Source: an uncultured Phycicoccus sp. (lineage in GTDB: Bacteria > Actinomycetota > Actinomycetes > Actinomycetales > Dermatophilaceae). From it: a DNA stretch of 64,000 bases. Where the stretch lies: NCBI RefSeq assembly GCF_947495705.1, contig NZ_CANLZR010000004.1:1-64000 (forward strand). Reading direction: 5' to 3'. The notes beneath the pieces were generated by a model. The model saw only the letters and a list, made by a program, of their open reading frames with translations. It did not search any database and was not told the origin of the DNA. Numbering within the stretch: the stretch's first letter is position 1; every line of letters begins with the position of its first letter. Shown piece by piece: positions 53,656 to 62,142 of the stretch. A program made the position numbers and the translations under genes.

Positions 53656-55815
53656 ATGACGGACATGGAGACGCCGTGGCTGATGCCGGAGGCCGGACCC
53701 GACAAGGCGGAGTGGCTCGACGAGGGCCTCCTCGCGGACGCCGGGGAGGGCTTCACCGACGAGGCGTTCACGGGGCAGGCCTTCACCGAGGAGGCGTGGG
53801 TCGCGGCACCGCCGACGACCGAGGGTCACACCGGGGCCGGCTGGCCGGAGTCCCCCTTCGAGGTGCCGGTGGGGACGAGCGGCGACCACGAGGCGTTCAC
53901 CGGCACCGCCGTGGAGCCGGAGGCGGAGACCGTGGCCGGGTGCGGAGCGCCGGTCAGTGGCGCACCACCGCTCATCTACCGAGGGACGAGCACGCGGCGG
54001 TCGCGCAACCCGTGGGTCGGGCGGGCCCAGACCCTGCTCAACACCTTCCTCGCGCAGCACCGCGCCGGCACCCCGGGTTGCAGCGACACCCGGCCCGCGA
54101 CGCAGCAGTACATCTCGGCCCTGCGCGCCGCGCTCGGCCGGCTCGGGCAGGACCCGCTGACGACGGACTGCAAGTTCGGCGAGGGGACCGAGAAGGCGAC
54201 GCTGATGTTCCAGGCCTGCCGCGGGCTCGTGCGCGACGGGAAGATCGGCGAGAAGACCTGGCCGCAGCTGCTCGCGCTGGGCTCGGCGCCGACCCCCACG
54301 CCCACCCCGACCCCGACGCCCACGCCGACCCCCACCCCCACGCCCGGCGTGCGGGTGCGCCAGGACGCCTGGACCCTCAGCGCCACCTCCACCTGGCACC
54401 CGACGCTGCTCTGGTACGCCCGGGGCGTGCGCGCTCTCCAGGCACGCGACGGCTCGGACTTCCGGGACCCCCGGTGCTGGCGGCACCTCGCCGAGACCCA
54501 CGGGACGGACCTGGACCGGCGCGCGTGGCCGGCGGGGGCCCGCTGGGACCAGTGCGAGCACTTCACGTGGCACTTCCTGCCGTGGCACCGCGCCTACCTG
54601 CACCACTTCGAGCGGGTCATGCGTGACGAGATCGTCCGGCTCGGCGGCCCGGCCGACTGGGCACTGCCGTTCTGGGACTACACCGACGGGGCCAGCCGCC
54701 CCGAGGTGCGCAGCCTGCCCCCGGCCTTCCGCGCCGCCACCCTCCCGGACGGCACACCGAACCCGTTGCTCGTCGCGGCGCGTGCTCCCGGGATCAACGG
54801 CGGCGCGCGGCTCCAGCCCGACGACGTCAGCACCCGCGACGTCGCCGGCGCCCACGTGTTCACCCCCGCGTCCAGCGTCGCCGTGCACTTCGGTGGGCTG
54901 CGCGGGCCGGTCGGGTCCCACTTCGGGGCCGCCGGCAGCGCCGCTGGCGTGCTCGAACGCACCCCGCACGGCAACGTCCACGTGGCCGTGGGCGGGCGTC
55001 GGGCGGGCGCGAACCTGATGTCGCGCTTCGAGACCGCCGGCCAGGACCCCATCTTCTGGCTGCACCACGCGAACATCGACCGGATGTGGGAGGCCTGGCT
55101 GCGCGACCGTCCCGCCTCGCACCGCAACCCGACCGACCCGCAGTGGCTCGACGCGTCGTGGACCTTCGGGTCCGGGACGACGACGACCAGCATCACCACC
55201 CGGCGCCTGCTCGATCCCCGCCAGCCGCCGCTCGGCTACCGCTACTCGGACATGCCCCTCACCCCCACGCCGGAGGCCGAGGGCGAGTGGTTCGACGAGT
55301 CCGTCGAGCCGGGGCGCGAGGAGGAGGGTCCCCCCGAGCTGGTCGGAGCCTCCGAGTCCGAGATCGCACTCGGCCCGAGCGCGACGACGACCCGGATCCG
55401 GCTGGGCCGGCCGTCCGGGCCCGCCGCCGAGCGGTTCGAGGAAGGTGAGCGGGTCCCGCCGAACGTCAGCGTCTACCTCCGCCTCGAGAACATCACCGGC
55501 ACCTCGATCCACACGAGCGGGGTCGTCGTGTACGTCAACCTGCCCCCGGGTGGGCGGCCGGCCGACTTCCCCGACCGCCGGGCCGGGGTCGTGTCGATGT
55601 TCGGTGTCATCGAGACCTCCCAGCGCGACGCCCGGCACAGCGGCAGCGGGCTGGGCGCCACCTTCGACATCACGAGGATCGCGCGCGCTCTGTCCGCCGC
55701 CGGCCAGTGGGACCGCAGCTCGGTCGCCGTCACCTTCGTCCCCATCCCGGACGCGACGGGGACGGTCGGGACCGGCGACGTCACCGTCGCCCGGGTCAGC
55801 GTGTTCTACGCGTGA
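53656..55815 (+). CDS. Multidomain tyrosinase with peptidoglycan-binding-like domain
   Basis: A 719-residue protein in four parts. Residues 1-100 are acidic with ESPFEVP and repeated EAFTG motifs. About 115-210 is a peptidoglycan-binding-like helical domain (KFGEGTEKATLMFQACRGL, DGKIGEKTWPQL). A Pro-Thr linker follows near 215-233. The dicopper tyrosinase domain (about 240-540) has H302, H306 and H311 near PWHRAYLHHFE and H438, H442 and H470/H471 in HGNVH and FWLHHANIDRMW. The C-terminal beta domain (about 585-719) resembles the polyphenol-oxidase C-terminal domain. No signal peptide is visible. Oxidation of phenols or tyrosine side chains is expected; start by GAAGGAGG. Confidence 0.85.
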   Translation: MTDMETPWLMPEAGPDKAEWLDEGLLADAGEGFTDEAFTGQAFTEEAWVAAPPTTEGHTGAGWPESPFEVPVGTSGDHEAFTGTAVEPEAETVAGCGAPVSGAPPLIYRGTSTRRSRNPWVGRAQTLLNTFLAQHRAGTPGCSDTRPATQQYISALRAALGRLGQDPLTTDCKFGEGTEKATLMFQACRGLVRDGKIGEKTWPQLLALGSAPTPTPTPTPTPTPTPTPTPGVRVRQDAWTLSATSTWHPTLLWYARGVRALQARDGSDFRDPRCWRHLAETHGTDLDRRAWPAGARWDQCEHFTWHFLPWHRAYLHHFERVMRDEIVRLGGPADWALPFWDYTDGASRPEVRSLPPAFRAATLPDGTPNPLLVAARAPGINGGARLQPDDVSTRDVAGAHVFTPASSVAVHFGGLRGPVGSHFGAAGSAAGVLERTPHGNVHVAVGGRRAGANLMSRFETAGQDPIFWLHHANIDRMWEAWLRDRPASHRNPTDPQWLDASWTFGSGTTTTSITTRRLLDPRQPPLGYRYSDMPLTPTPEAEGEWFDESVEPGREEEGPPELVGASESEIALGPSATTTRIRLGRPSGPAAERFEEGERVPPNVSVYLRLENITGTSIHTSGVVVYVNLPPGGRPADFPDRRAGVVSMFGVIETSQRDARHSGSGLGATFDITRIARALSAAGQWDRSSVAVTFVPIPDATGTVGTGDVTVARVSVFYA

Positions 55816-56579
55816 GCCGCACCGTGACGACGGCACCCGCGACGCTGACCCGCGTCCACCGCCACCGTCCCGAGTGGCCGGTGGCGGTCGTGGCGGCCAC
55901 CGGCTGGGTCGCCCTCGTCGCCGCCGTGCCGGTCGACCCGTCGCGGCTGCTGCGGGGCCCGACCGAGCACGACGCGACGGCGCTGCTCACGCACGCCGCG
56001 GTCATGTCCGCGGCGATGATGGCGCCTCTCGCGCTCGCCCCGGCTCACGAGCTGGCCGTGTCCAGCCTGTGGCGCCGCCGGTACCGGGCGGTGGCGCTGC
56101 TCCTCGTGGGCTACCTCGGGGTGTGGGTCGCCGTCGGCGCCGGCATGATGCTCGGTGCCCCCCGGCTGGTGCTGCTCGTGGGTGCCGTCCCCGCCGTCGC
56201 CGGAGCCGCCGCGCTGGCCGTCGTCGTGGCGCGGTCGCGGGACCACCTGGTTCGGCTCCGCCGCTGTGGTGCCACCCGCCCGCTCGCCCTGGCCGGCCGG
56301 CGAGCCGACCGGGACTGCCTCGACGCGGGCCTGCGGCTGGGGGCCCGCTGCGTCGCGACGTCGTGGGCGGCGATGCTCCTCGTCATGACGCAGGGCGGGG
56401 TGCTCGTCGTGGCGGCGGGGACCGTCGTCATGGTCCTCGAGCGGCGTGGGGTGCTGCGACCGGAGCGGGCCGCGCGGTGGACGGGCGCGGTGGGGCTCCT
56501 CGCCGTCGTCGTCACCGCCGGCAGCCTTCCCGGCGCCGCCGTGCTGGGCCCGCCCACCGACCCGCACGCCGGCCACTGA
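55812..56579 (+). CDS. DUF2182 membrane protein
   Basis: A 255-residue membrane protein with about seven helices. It shows SAAMMAPLALAPAHELAV, SLWRRRYRAVALLLVGYLGVW and CLDAGLRLGARCVATSWAAM, characteristic of DUF2182, a family annotated as predicted metal-binding integral membrane proteins. Ends in HAGH. GTGA overlap with the tyrosinase gene suggests a role in supplying copper or anchoring it; this is inference. Last gene of the operon. Confidence 0.82.
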   Translation: MSRTVTTAPATLTRVHRHRPEWPVAVVAATGWVALVAAVPVDPSRLLRGPTEHDATALLTHAAVMSAAMMAPLALAPAHELAVSSLWRRRYRAVALLLVGYLGVWVAVGAGMMLGAPRLVLLVGAVPAVAGAAALAVVVARSRDHLVRLRRCGATRPLALAGRRADRDCLDAGLRLGARCVATSWAAMLLVMTQGGVLVVAAGTVVMVLERRGVLRPERAARWTGAVGLLAVVVTAGSLPGAAVLGPPTDPHAGH

Positions 56580-56594
56580 CGGCCGTCGGGGCCC

Positions 56595-56610
56595 GGCCGG
56601 TCAGCCGGCC
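56595..56610 (-). terminator. Weak hairpin at the end of gnd
   Basis: GGCCGG-tcag-CCGGCC overlaps the gnd stop codon in the gap to the convergent DUF2182 gene. The stem is only 6 bp, so its role as terminator is uncertain. Confidence 0.3.
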
Positions 56611-58049
56611 TCGACCTCGGCCGCTCCCTCGGACCACAGCGTGTGGAACGTGCCGTCGCGGTCGACCCGCTCGTAGGTGTGCGCCCCGAAGTAGTCCCGC
56701 AGCCCCTGCACCAGGGCCGCCGGGAGCCGCTCGGCCCGCAGCGCGTCGACGTAGGAGAGCACCGACGAGAACACCGGCGCGGGCACTCCGGACCCGACGG
56801 CGGCGGAGACGACCCGGCGCAGCGCCGGCAGCCGGTCGGAGACCGCCGCGGCGAAGGTCGGGGTGGCGAGCAGGCTCGGCGCGTCCGGGTGCTCCTCGAC
56901 CGCCTCGGTGATGTCACCGAGCAGCCGGGCCCGGATGATGCAGCCGTCGCGCCAGATCCGGGCGAGGTCGGCCGGATCGACGTCCCAGCCCTGCTGCTGC
57001 GAGCCCTCGCGCACCATGTCGAGGCCCTGGGCGTACGCCACGATCTTCGCCGCGTACAGGGCCTGCCGGAGGTCGTCGACGGTCACGGCGCCGCCCGGGG
57101 GCTCCGCACCGAACTCGAGGGCCTCGCGGACCGCGTCCCGCCGGGCGGTGTCGCCCGAGACGGCGCGCGCCATCGTCGCCTCCGCGATGGCGGTGACGGG
57201 CACCCCGAGGTCGAGGGCCGTCTGCACCGTCCAGCGCCCGGTCCCCTTCTGCTCGGCGGCGTCGCGGACGACGTCGACGAAGGGGCGCCCGGTGGAGGAG
57301 TCGGTGTGCGCGAGGACCTCGGCGGTGATCTCGACGAGGTAGGACTCCAGCTCGGTGTCGTTCCACGCCCGGAAGGTGTCCGCGATGTCCGCGGGGGCCA
57401 GCCCGGCGGAGCCCCGCAGCAGGTCGTAGGTCTCGGCGATCAGCTGCATGTCGGCGTACTCGATGCCGTTGTGCACCATCTTCACGAAGTGGCCCGACCC
57501 GTCGGGGCCGATGAGGGTGCAGCACGGCTCGTCGTCGACGTGGGCGGAGATGATCTCGAGGAAGGGCCCGAGCTCGCCGTAGGTGTCGCCGTCGCAGCCC
57601 GGCATGATCGAGGGCCCCTCGAGCGCGCCGACCTCGCCGCCGGAGACCCCGACCCCGGCGAACCGCACCCCCTTCTCGGCGAGCGCGTCGTGGCGGCGCA
57701 CGGTGTCGCGCCAGTACGCGTTGCCGGCGTCGGCGACGATGTCGCCCTCGTCGAGCAGCGGCAGGAGCTCGTCGAGGACGGCGTCGGTGGAGGCCCCGGC
57801 CTTGACCATGACGATGATCCGGCGCGGGCGCTCGAGCGACGCCACGAGCTCCTCCATCGAGCGGGCCAGGGTGAGGTCGCCCTCGTGGCCGAACTCCTCG
57901 ACGAGGGCCTCGGCCCTGCTCGTCGTCCGGTTGTGGACGGCGACCCGGAAGCCGTTGCGGGCGAGGTTGCGGGCGAGGTTGCGGCCCATGACCGCGAGCC
58001 CCGTCACGGCGATCTGGGCGGTGCCCACGGTCCCTGCGGTGTCCGGCAC
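56601..58049 (-). CDS. gnd: 6-phosphogluconate dehydrogenase, decarboxylating
   Basis: A 482-residue enzyme of the oxidative pentose phosphate pathway that converts 6-phosphogluconate to ribulose 5-phosphate, CO2 and NADPH. It shows the cofactor loop VTGLAVMGRNLARN, VGVSGGEVGALEGPSIMPG, HFVKMVHNGIEYADMQ (catalytic Lys) and GTGRWTVQTALDLGVP. Full length for the long GndA type. GTG start with GAAGGAG upstream. Confidence 0.97.
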   Translation of the reverse strand: MPDTAGTVGTAQIAVTGLAVMGRNLARNLARNGFRVAVHNRTTSRAEALVEEFGHEGDLTLARSMEELVASLERPRRIIVMVKAGASTDAVLDELLPLLDEGDIVADAGNAYWRDTVRRHDALAEKGVRFAGVGVSGGEVGALEGPSIMPGCDGDTYGELGPFLEIISAHVDDEPCCTLIGPDGSGHFVKMVHNGIEYADMQLIAETYDLLRGSAGLAPADIADTFRAWNDTELESYLVEITAEVLAHTDSSTGRPFVDVVRDAAEQKGTGRWTVQTALDLGVPVTAIAEATMARAVSGDTARRDAVREALEFGAEPPGGAVTVDDLRQALYAAKIVAYAQGLDMVREGSQQQGWDVDPADLARIWRDGCIIRARLLGDITEAVEEHPDAPSLLATPTFAAAVSDRLPALRRVVSAAVGSGVPAPVFSSVLSYVDALRAERLPAALVQGLRDYFGAHTYERVDRDGTFHTLWSEGAAEVEAG

Positions 58050-58132
58050 GTCGTCTCCTTCGTCGGGTCCAGCCTTCGGGGGGGCCAACAGGCGCCGGCT
58101 CGGCGGTCTTCCCGCTCCGGTGCGGACCCACG

Positions 58133-59623
58133 TCAGAGCCGGTCGATGACCTCGCGTCCGCGCTCGAGCAGCGCGGCCCGGCGGTCCTGGTCCATCCTGT
58201 CCCACGACCGCGTGACGAGCGTCGACCGGGGGTTGCCCTCGAAGACGTCTCGGTGGTCCTCCACGAACGTCCAGTACAGGGCGTCCCAGTCCGCACGCCA
58301 CTCGCCGGGGCCGACGTCGCTCATCGTCCGGAGGTAGTTGCTGCCCGAGACGTACGGCTTGGTCGTGATGCCCGTGCCGGCGGCGAACTGCGACATCGCG
58401 TAGACGTTCGGGACCATGACCCAGTCGTAGGCGTCGACGAAGAACGCCATGAACCACTCGTAGACCTCGGTCGGGTCGGTCCGCAGCAGGCACATCGCGT
58501 TGCCGAGGACCATGAGCCGTTCGATGTGATGGGCATAGCCGCGCTCCAGAACGCCGCCGACGACATGGTCGACCGGGTCCAGACCGGTCGAGCCGTCCCA
58601 CCAGCCGCGGGCGAGGGGGCGAACGTGCCGCAGGTGGTTCGCCGTGCGCATCCGCCGGCCGTACAGGTGGTACGTGGCCCGCATGTACTCGCGCCAGCCG
58701 ACGAGCTGCCGCACGAACCCCTCGAGCGAGGGCAGGTCCACACCCTGCTCGTCGGCACCGGCCAGCACCGCCTCGAGCACCTCGGCGGGGTCGAGGAGCC
58801 CGCAGTTGAGGGCCGGGGTGATCGCCGCGTGGAACACGAACGGGTGCCGGGTCGAGATCGCGTCCTCGTACGGGCCGAACTGGGCCAGCCGCTCGTCGAC
58901 GAACTCGCGCAGCCCGGCTCGGGCCTGCCCGTGCGTGACCGGCCAGTCGAAGGTGGCGGCACGCCCCGGCGCGTCCGGGAAGGCCTCGCCGACCCAGGCG
59001 ATCGCCTCCTCGACCTCGGGCAGCCGGCGCGGCCCGTGCCGGGGCGGGACGGCGTGCCCCTTGGGCAGCTTCTTTCGGTTCTCGGTGTCGTAGGACCAGC
59101 GGCCGCCGACGGGCCGGTCGTGGTCGGCGCCCTCGACGAGGACGTCGAGGCGCTGCCGCTGCCAGGTGTAGAAGGTCTGCATCCGCGCCCGGTGCGCGCC
59201 GAACCACTCGGTGAGCTCGGGGCGCGTGGTGAGGAAGTTCGGCGTCTCCTCGACGTCCTCGGGGGTCAGGGCGTACCCGCCGTCGGCGAGGGCGGACCGC
59301 AGGTCGCGCAGGAGCCAGTCGTCGACGACGTCGTGCACGCGGACCTCGTCCGGCGCCAGCCGGTCGACGAGCGCGGTCAGCCGGGCCCCCGTCGGCCGGC
59401 GGGCCTCGGTCTCGACGACGTCGACGTCGAACCCGTGCTCCCGCAGCCGCGTGGCGAACAGCCGCATCGAGGCGCGGTGCAGCACGAGCTTCTGTGCGTG
59501 CACCGGCTGCTGACGGAAGAGCAGGTCGTCCTCGACGAGCACGAACTTGGTCCCCGGCCGCTCGTCGAGGAGCGACTCGAACAGCTGGTGCGGGAAGACG
59601 ATCCGGATCCGGCGGCGGGCCAT
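58133..59623 (-). CDS. Photolyase/cryptochrome-related protein (FeS-BCP-like, lacking Fe-S cysteines)
   Basis: A 496-residue member of the PhrB/CryB prokaryotic (6-4) photolyase group: IRIVFPHQLFESL at the N-terminus, TFYTWQRQR, GWREYMRATYHLYG, YAHHIERLMVLGNA and DAYDWVMVPNVYAMSQFA, ending in FVEDHRDVFEGNPRSTL. The FAD-binding core is present. The four Cys that hold the [4Fe-4S] cluster in PhrB are not at the expected places: MSDVGPGEWRADWDALYW has none, and the upstream position reads LDPVDHVV. It may be a cluster-free subgroup. It sits 8 nt after the FAD oxidoreductase gene beside carotenoid genes, so it is probably light-induced. Confidence 0.86.
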   Translation of the reverse strand: MARRRIRIVFPHQLFESLLDERPGTKFVLVEDDLLFRQQPVHAQKLVLHRASMRLFATRLREHGFDVDVVETEARRPTGARLTALVDRLAPDEVRVHDVVDDWLLRDLRSALADGGYALTPEDVEETPNFLTTRPELTEWFGAHRARMQTFYTWQRQRLDVLVEGADHDRPVGGRWSYDTENRKKLPKGHAVPPRHGPRRLPEVEEAIAWVGEAFPDAPGRAATFDWPVTHGQARAGLREFVDERLAQFGPYEDAISTRHPFVFHAAITPALNCGLLDPAEVLEAVLAGADEQGVDLPSLEGFVRQLVGWREYMRATYHLYGRRMRTANHLRHVRPLARGWWDGSTGLDPVDHVVGGVLERGYAHHIERLMVLGNAMCLLRTDPTEVYEWFMAFFVDAYDWVMVPNVYAMSQFAAGTGITTKPYVSGSNYLRTMSDVGPGEWRADWDALYWTFVEDHRDVFEGNPRSTLVTRSWDRMDQDRRAALLERGREVIDRL

Positions 59624-59631
59624 CGACCCGG

Positions 59632-60885
59632 TCACCCGGCCGTGAGGTCGAGCAGGACGGCGCCGGCGACGCGGTGACCCGACACGAGCGCCCCCTGGAT
59701 GGAGGCGGTGTCGCGGTGGTCCCCGGCGACGTACACGCCCTCGGCGACGCGGGCGGGGGCGGCGACCCGCAGCGGGGCCGGCTGGGCGGGGAGCGCGTCG
59801 TGGATGTCGTCCCGGCGGATCGTGCGCCAGCCGAGTGTCGAGGTCCCGAACACCTCGCCCGCCTGGCGACGCACCTCGTCCTCCGTCGGGTCGACCCCGC
59901 CGCCGAGCAGGGTCGTCACCTCGACGAGATGGCTGCCCGCCGGGGCGTACGACGGCACGGCGTTGCTCACGACCGCCGCGTTGACCATGGGGCCGCGGCG
60001 CCGGCCGTCGACGACCACCCGGTCGGAGCGGGTGGGGGCCTCGTCGGCGGCGAACCACCAGGTGCGCAGGCCCCGGGTGACCGGCGCCGGCACGTCGACG
60101 AGACCTGCGACCGCCTCCGGGCCGACGGCGACGACCACCGCGCGGGCCGTGTGCGTCGTCCCGTCCAGGCACTCCACGGCCGGCTCCCGGCCCGGTCGGA
60201 GCCCGACGACGCCGGTCGACAGCCGCAGGTCCGGGCCACCCCGGCGGCGCCGGGACCGGTCGGCCAACCACTCGGGCAGCGCCTGGATGCCCCGGGCGGG
60301 CAGCCCCGGCACCCCGAGCGCGAACATCCGCACGAGGAGCCGGACGAACGCCTCAGAGGTCTCGCCCCGGTCCTCGGCGACCACTCCCGCGAGGAACGGC
60401 TCGAGGACCTCCTCGCGGAGGGGGCCGGCGACACCCGCGGCGTCCAGCCCCTCGCGCACCGTCCGGTCGGGGCCGGTCACGACCCGGCGAGGGGTCACGA
60501 GGACAGGGGCGGCCCAGCGGGCCAGGGCCGTGACCGAGGCCGGGGTGAGCAGCCCGCTGCGCAGGGTGGCCGGGACGCGTCGTGGGTCGCGCAGCGGGTG
60601 CGCGAGCTCGACGAGACCACGGTCGCGGCGCACGAGCAGGCCGGCACCGAAGGGACGCAGGGCGAGGTCGTCGGCGTCGACCCAGCGCCGGATCGCCGGG
60701 TAGGCGGGGTTGAGCACCTGGAAGCCGCGGTCGAGGAGGAAGCCGTCGACCTCGTCGGTCCGCTGCCGGCCCCCGACGACCGGCTCCCGTTCGAGCAGCA
60801 GGACGGCGCGTCCCGCCTCCGCGAGGCGGTCGGCGCAGCGGAGCCCGGCCAGGCCCGCTCCGATGACGATGACGTCGGCGTCCAC
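59632..60885 (-). CDS. FAD-dependent amine-oxidase-like oxidoreductase
   Basis: A 417-residue flavoprotein with an N-terminal dinucleotide loop DVIVIGAGLAGLRCADRL and the C-terminal EGVYVAGDHRDTASIQGALV. It resembles protoporphyrinogen-oxidase/phytoene-desaturase relatives. It is co-transcribed with the photolyase-like gene and divergent from crtE, so a role in pigment or light-stress chemistry is likely. GTG start 7 nt after a TAGGGT -10 box: leaderless. Confidence 0.83.
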   Translation of the reverse strand: MDADVIVIGAGLAGLRCADRLAEAGRAVLLLEREPVVGGRQRTDEVDGFLLDRGFQVLNPAYPAIRRWVDADDLALRPFGAGLLVRRDRGLVELAHPLRDPRRVPATLRSGLLTPASVTALARWAAPVLVTPRRVVTGPDRTVREGLDAAGVAGPLREEVLEPFLAGVVAEDRGETSEAFVRLLVRMFALGVPGLPARGIQALPEWLADRSRRRRGGPDLRLSTGVVGLRPGREPAVECLDGTTHTARAVVVAVGPEAVAGLVDVPAPVTRGLRTWWFAADEAPTRSDRVVVDGRRRGPMVNAAVVSNAVPSYAPAGSHLVEVTTLLGGGVDPTEDEVRRQAGEVFGTSTLGWRTIRRDDIHDALPAQPAPLRVAAPARVAEGVYVAGDHRDTASIQGALVSGHRVAGAVLLDLTAG

Positions 60886-60888
60886 GGA

Positions 60889-60957
60889 CAGACCCTAGGC
60901 GCAACGGCCGAATGCGGGCACCCTGGAAGGAGGGCGTCCTGGCCTGTCTAGGGTCTG
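60889..60957. promoter_or_regulatory. Divergent promoter region of the FAD oxidoreductase operon and crtE
   Basis: The 10-mer CTAGGGTCTG occurs at 60948-60957 on the plus strand and, as its exact complement, at 60889-60898. Each contains the -10 hexamer TAGGGT (60949-60954 plus; 60892-60897 minus), pointing outward. The minus promoter gives a leaderless mRNA, the plus one a leader of about 55 nt. Shared control is likely. Confidence 0.6.
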
Positions 60958-61017
60958 CGGACGCCGTGGAGGGCTCTGGTTGAATCGAGGCCCGAGACAG
61001 GACGGAGCAGGGCGTAC

Positions 61018-62142
61018 ATGAGTGCCGAGGTCACCGCGTTCGAGGTGCACACGAGACCCGGTCCGTTGCGGGCCGAGGACACCCTCGACGGGGTCGACTC
61101 GATGCTCGACGAGGCCCTCGAGTCGCTCGGCGGGTTGCTCGAGGAGGCCGGCGTCCACCCCGCCGGTGGCGACGCGGCGACCGGCCCCCTGCACGTCGAC
61201 CTCGTGCGCGAGCTCGGCGGGCAGCTCGCGAACCCCGGCAAGCGGATCCGGCCGCGTCTGGCCCACTGGGGGTGGGCCCTCGCGGGCGACGCGGATGCCA
61301 CCACCTGGCCCTCCCTCGTCCGGGTCGGTGCCGCCCTGGAGCTGCTCCACCTCTTCGCCCTCGTCCAGGACGACGTCATGGACCGCTCCGACACCCGCCG
61401 GGGCCGCACCGCGCTGCACGTCCAGGCCGGGCGCCGCCACCGCAGCGCCGAGGGCCTCGGCGACGCTGCGCTGTTCGGCGACAGCGTCGCGGTCCTCGTC
61501 GCCGACCTCGCGCTCAGCGAGGCGGCCAGCCTCGTCGCGCCGCTGCCCGCGCCGGTCCGCCGGGTCTGGCGGCTCATGACCGTCGAGCTCGTCGACGGCC
61601 AGCTCCTCGACATCACCCACACCGCGAGCCGCGGCCGCGACGTCCCGACGTCCCGCCGCATCGCCCGCTTCAAGAGCGGCCGGTACACGATCACCCGTCC
61701 CCTCGAGCTGGGCGCCGCCGTCTCGGGGGCCGACCGGGCCCACATCGACCGGCTCGTCGCCTGGGGGGACCTCGTCGGCGACGCCTTCGCGGTGCGCGAC
61801 GACGTCCTCGGGGTGTGGGGCGACCCCGCCGTCACGGGCAAGCCCGCCGGCGACGACCTCGCCTCCGGCAAGCCGACCATCCTGCTCAGCTGGGCCCACG
61901 AGATGCTGCCCGCCGGCGACCGGCCCCTGCTGGCGGCGTGTGACGCCGGCACCCTCGACGCCGACGGGGTCCGCGCGCTGCAGGCCGCGATGGCCGCGGC
62001 CGGGGTCCGCGAGCGCGCCGAGCAGGAGATCACCGGCCTCGCCGAACGCGCCCTGGACGGCCTGCCCGAGCTGGGCGGCGACGCGGCGGCCGTCACCGCC
62101 CTCGACGACCTCGTCCGTTCGATCGCCTGGCGGTCGGCATGA
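61018..62142 (+). CDS. crtE: Geranylgeranyl diphosphate synthase (polyprenyl synthetase)
   Basis: A 374-residue trans-prenyltransferase. The first Asp-rich motif is [12 protein letters not shown] and the second [10 protein letters not shown], followed by [13 protein letters not shown]. It condenses IPP with allylic diphosphates to C20 GGPP, the carotenoid precursor. GGAG lies upstream of the ATG. ATGA overlap with crtI; first gene of the crt operon. Confidence 0.92.
   Translation: MSAEVTAFEVHTRPGPLRAEDTLDGVDSMLDEALESLGGLLEEAGVHPAGGDAATGPLHVDLVRELGGQLANPGKRIRPRLAHWGWALAGDADATTWPSLVRVGAALELLHLFALVQDDVMDRSDTRRGRTALHVQAGRRHRSAEGLGDAALFGDSVAVLVADLALSEAASLVAPLPAPVRRVWRLMTVELVDGQLLDITHTASRGRDVPTSRRIARFKSGRYTITRPLELGAAVSGADRAHIDRLVAWGDLVGDAFAVRDDVLGVWGDPAVTGKPAGDDLASGKPTILLSWAHEMLPAGDRPLLAACDAGTLDADGVRALQAAMAAAGVRERAEQEITGLAERALDGLPELGGDAAAVTALDDLVRSIAWRSA

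Noticed and set aside
54290-54352. Pro-Thr tandem repeat as a possible assembly artefact or slippage locus
   Set aside because: It is in frame within the tyrosinase gene and is a normal interdomain linker, with synonymous codon variation.
48314-56579. Phage tail or extracellular contractile injection system
   Set aside because: The tail-like impression comes from acidic repeats and helical proteins only. No sheath, tube, baseplate, spike or AAA+ gene is present.
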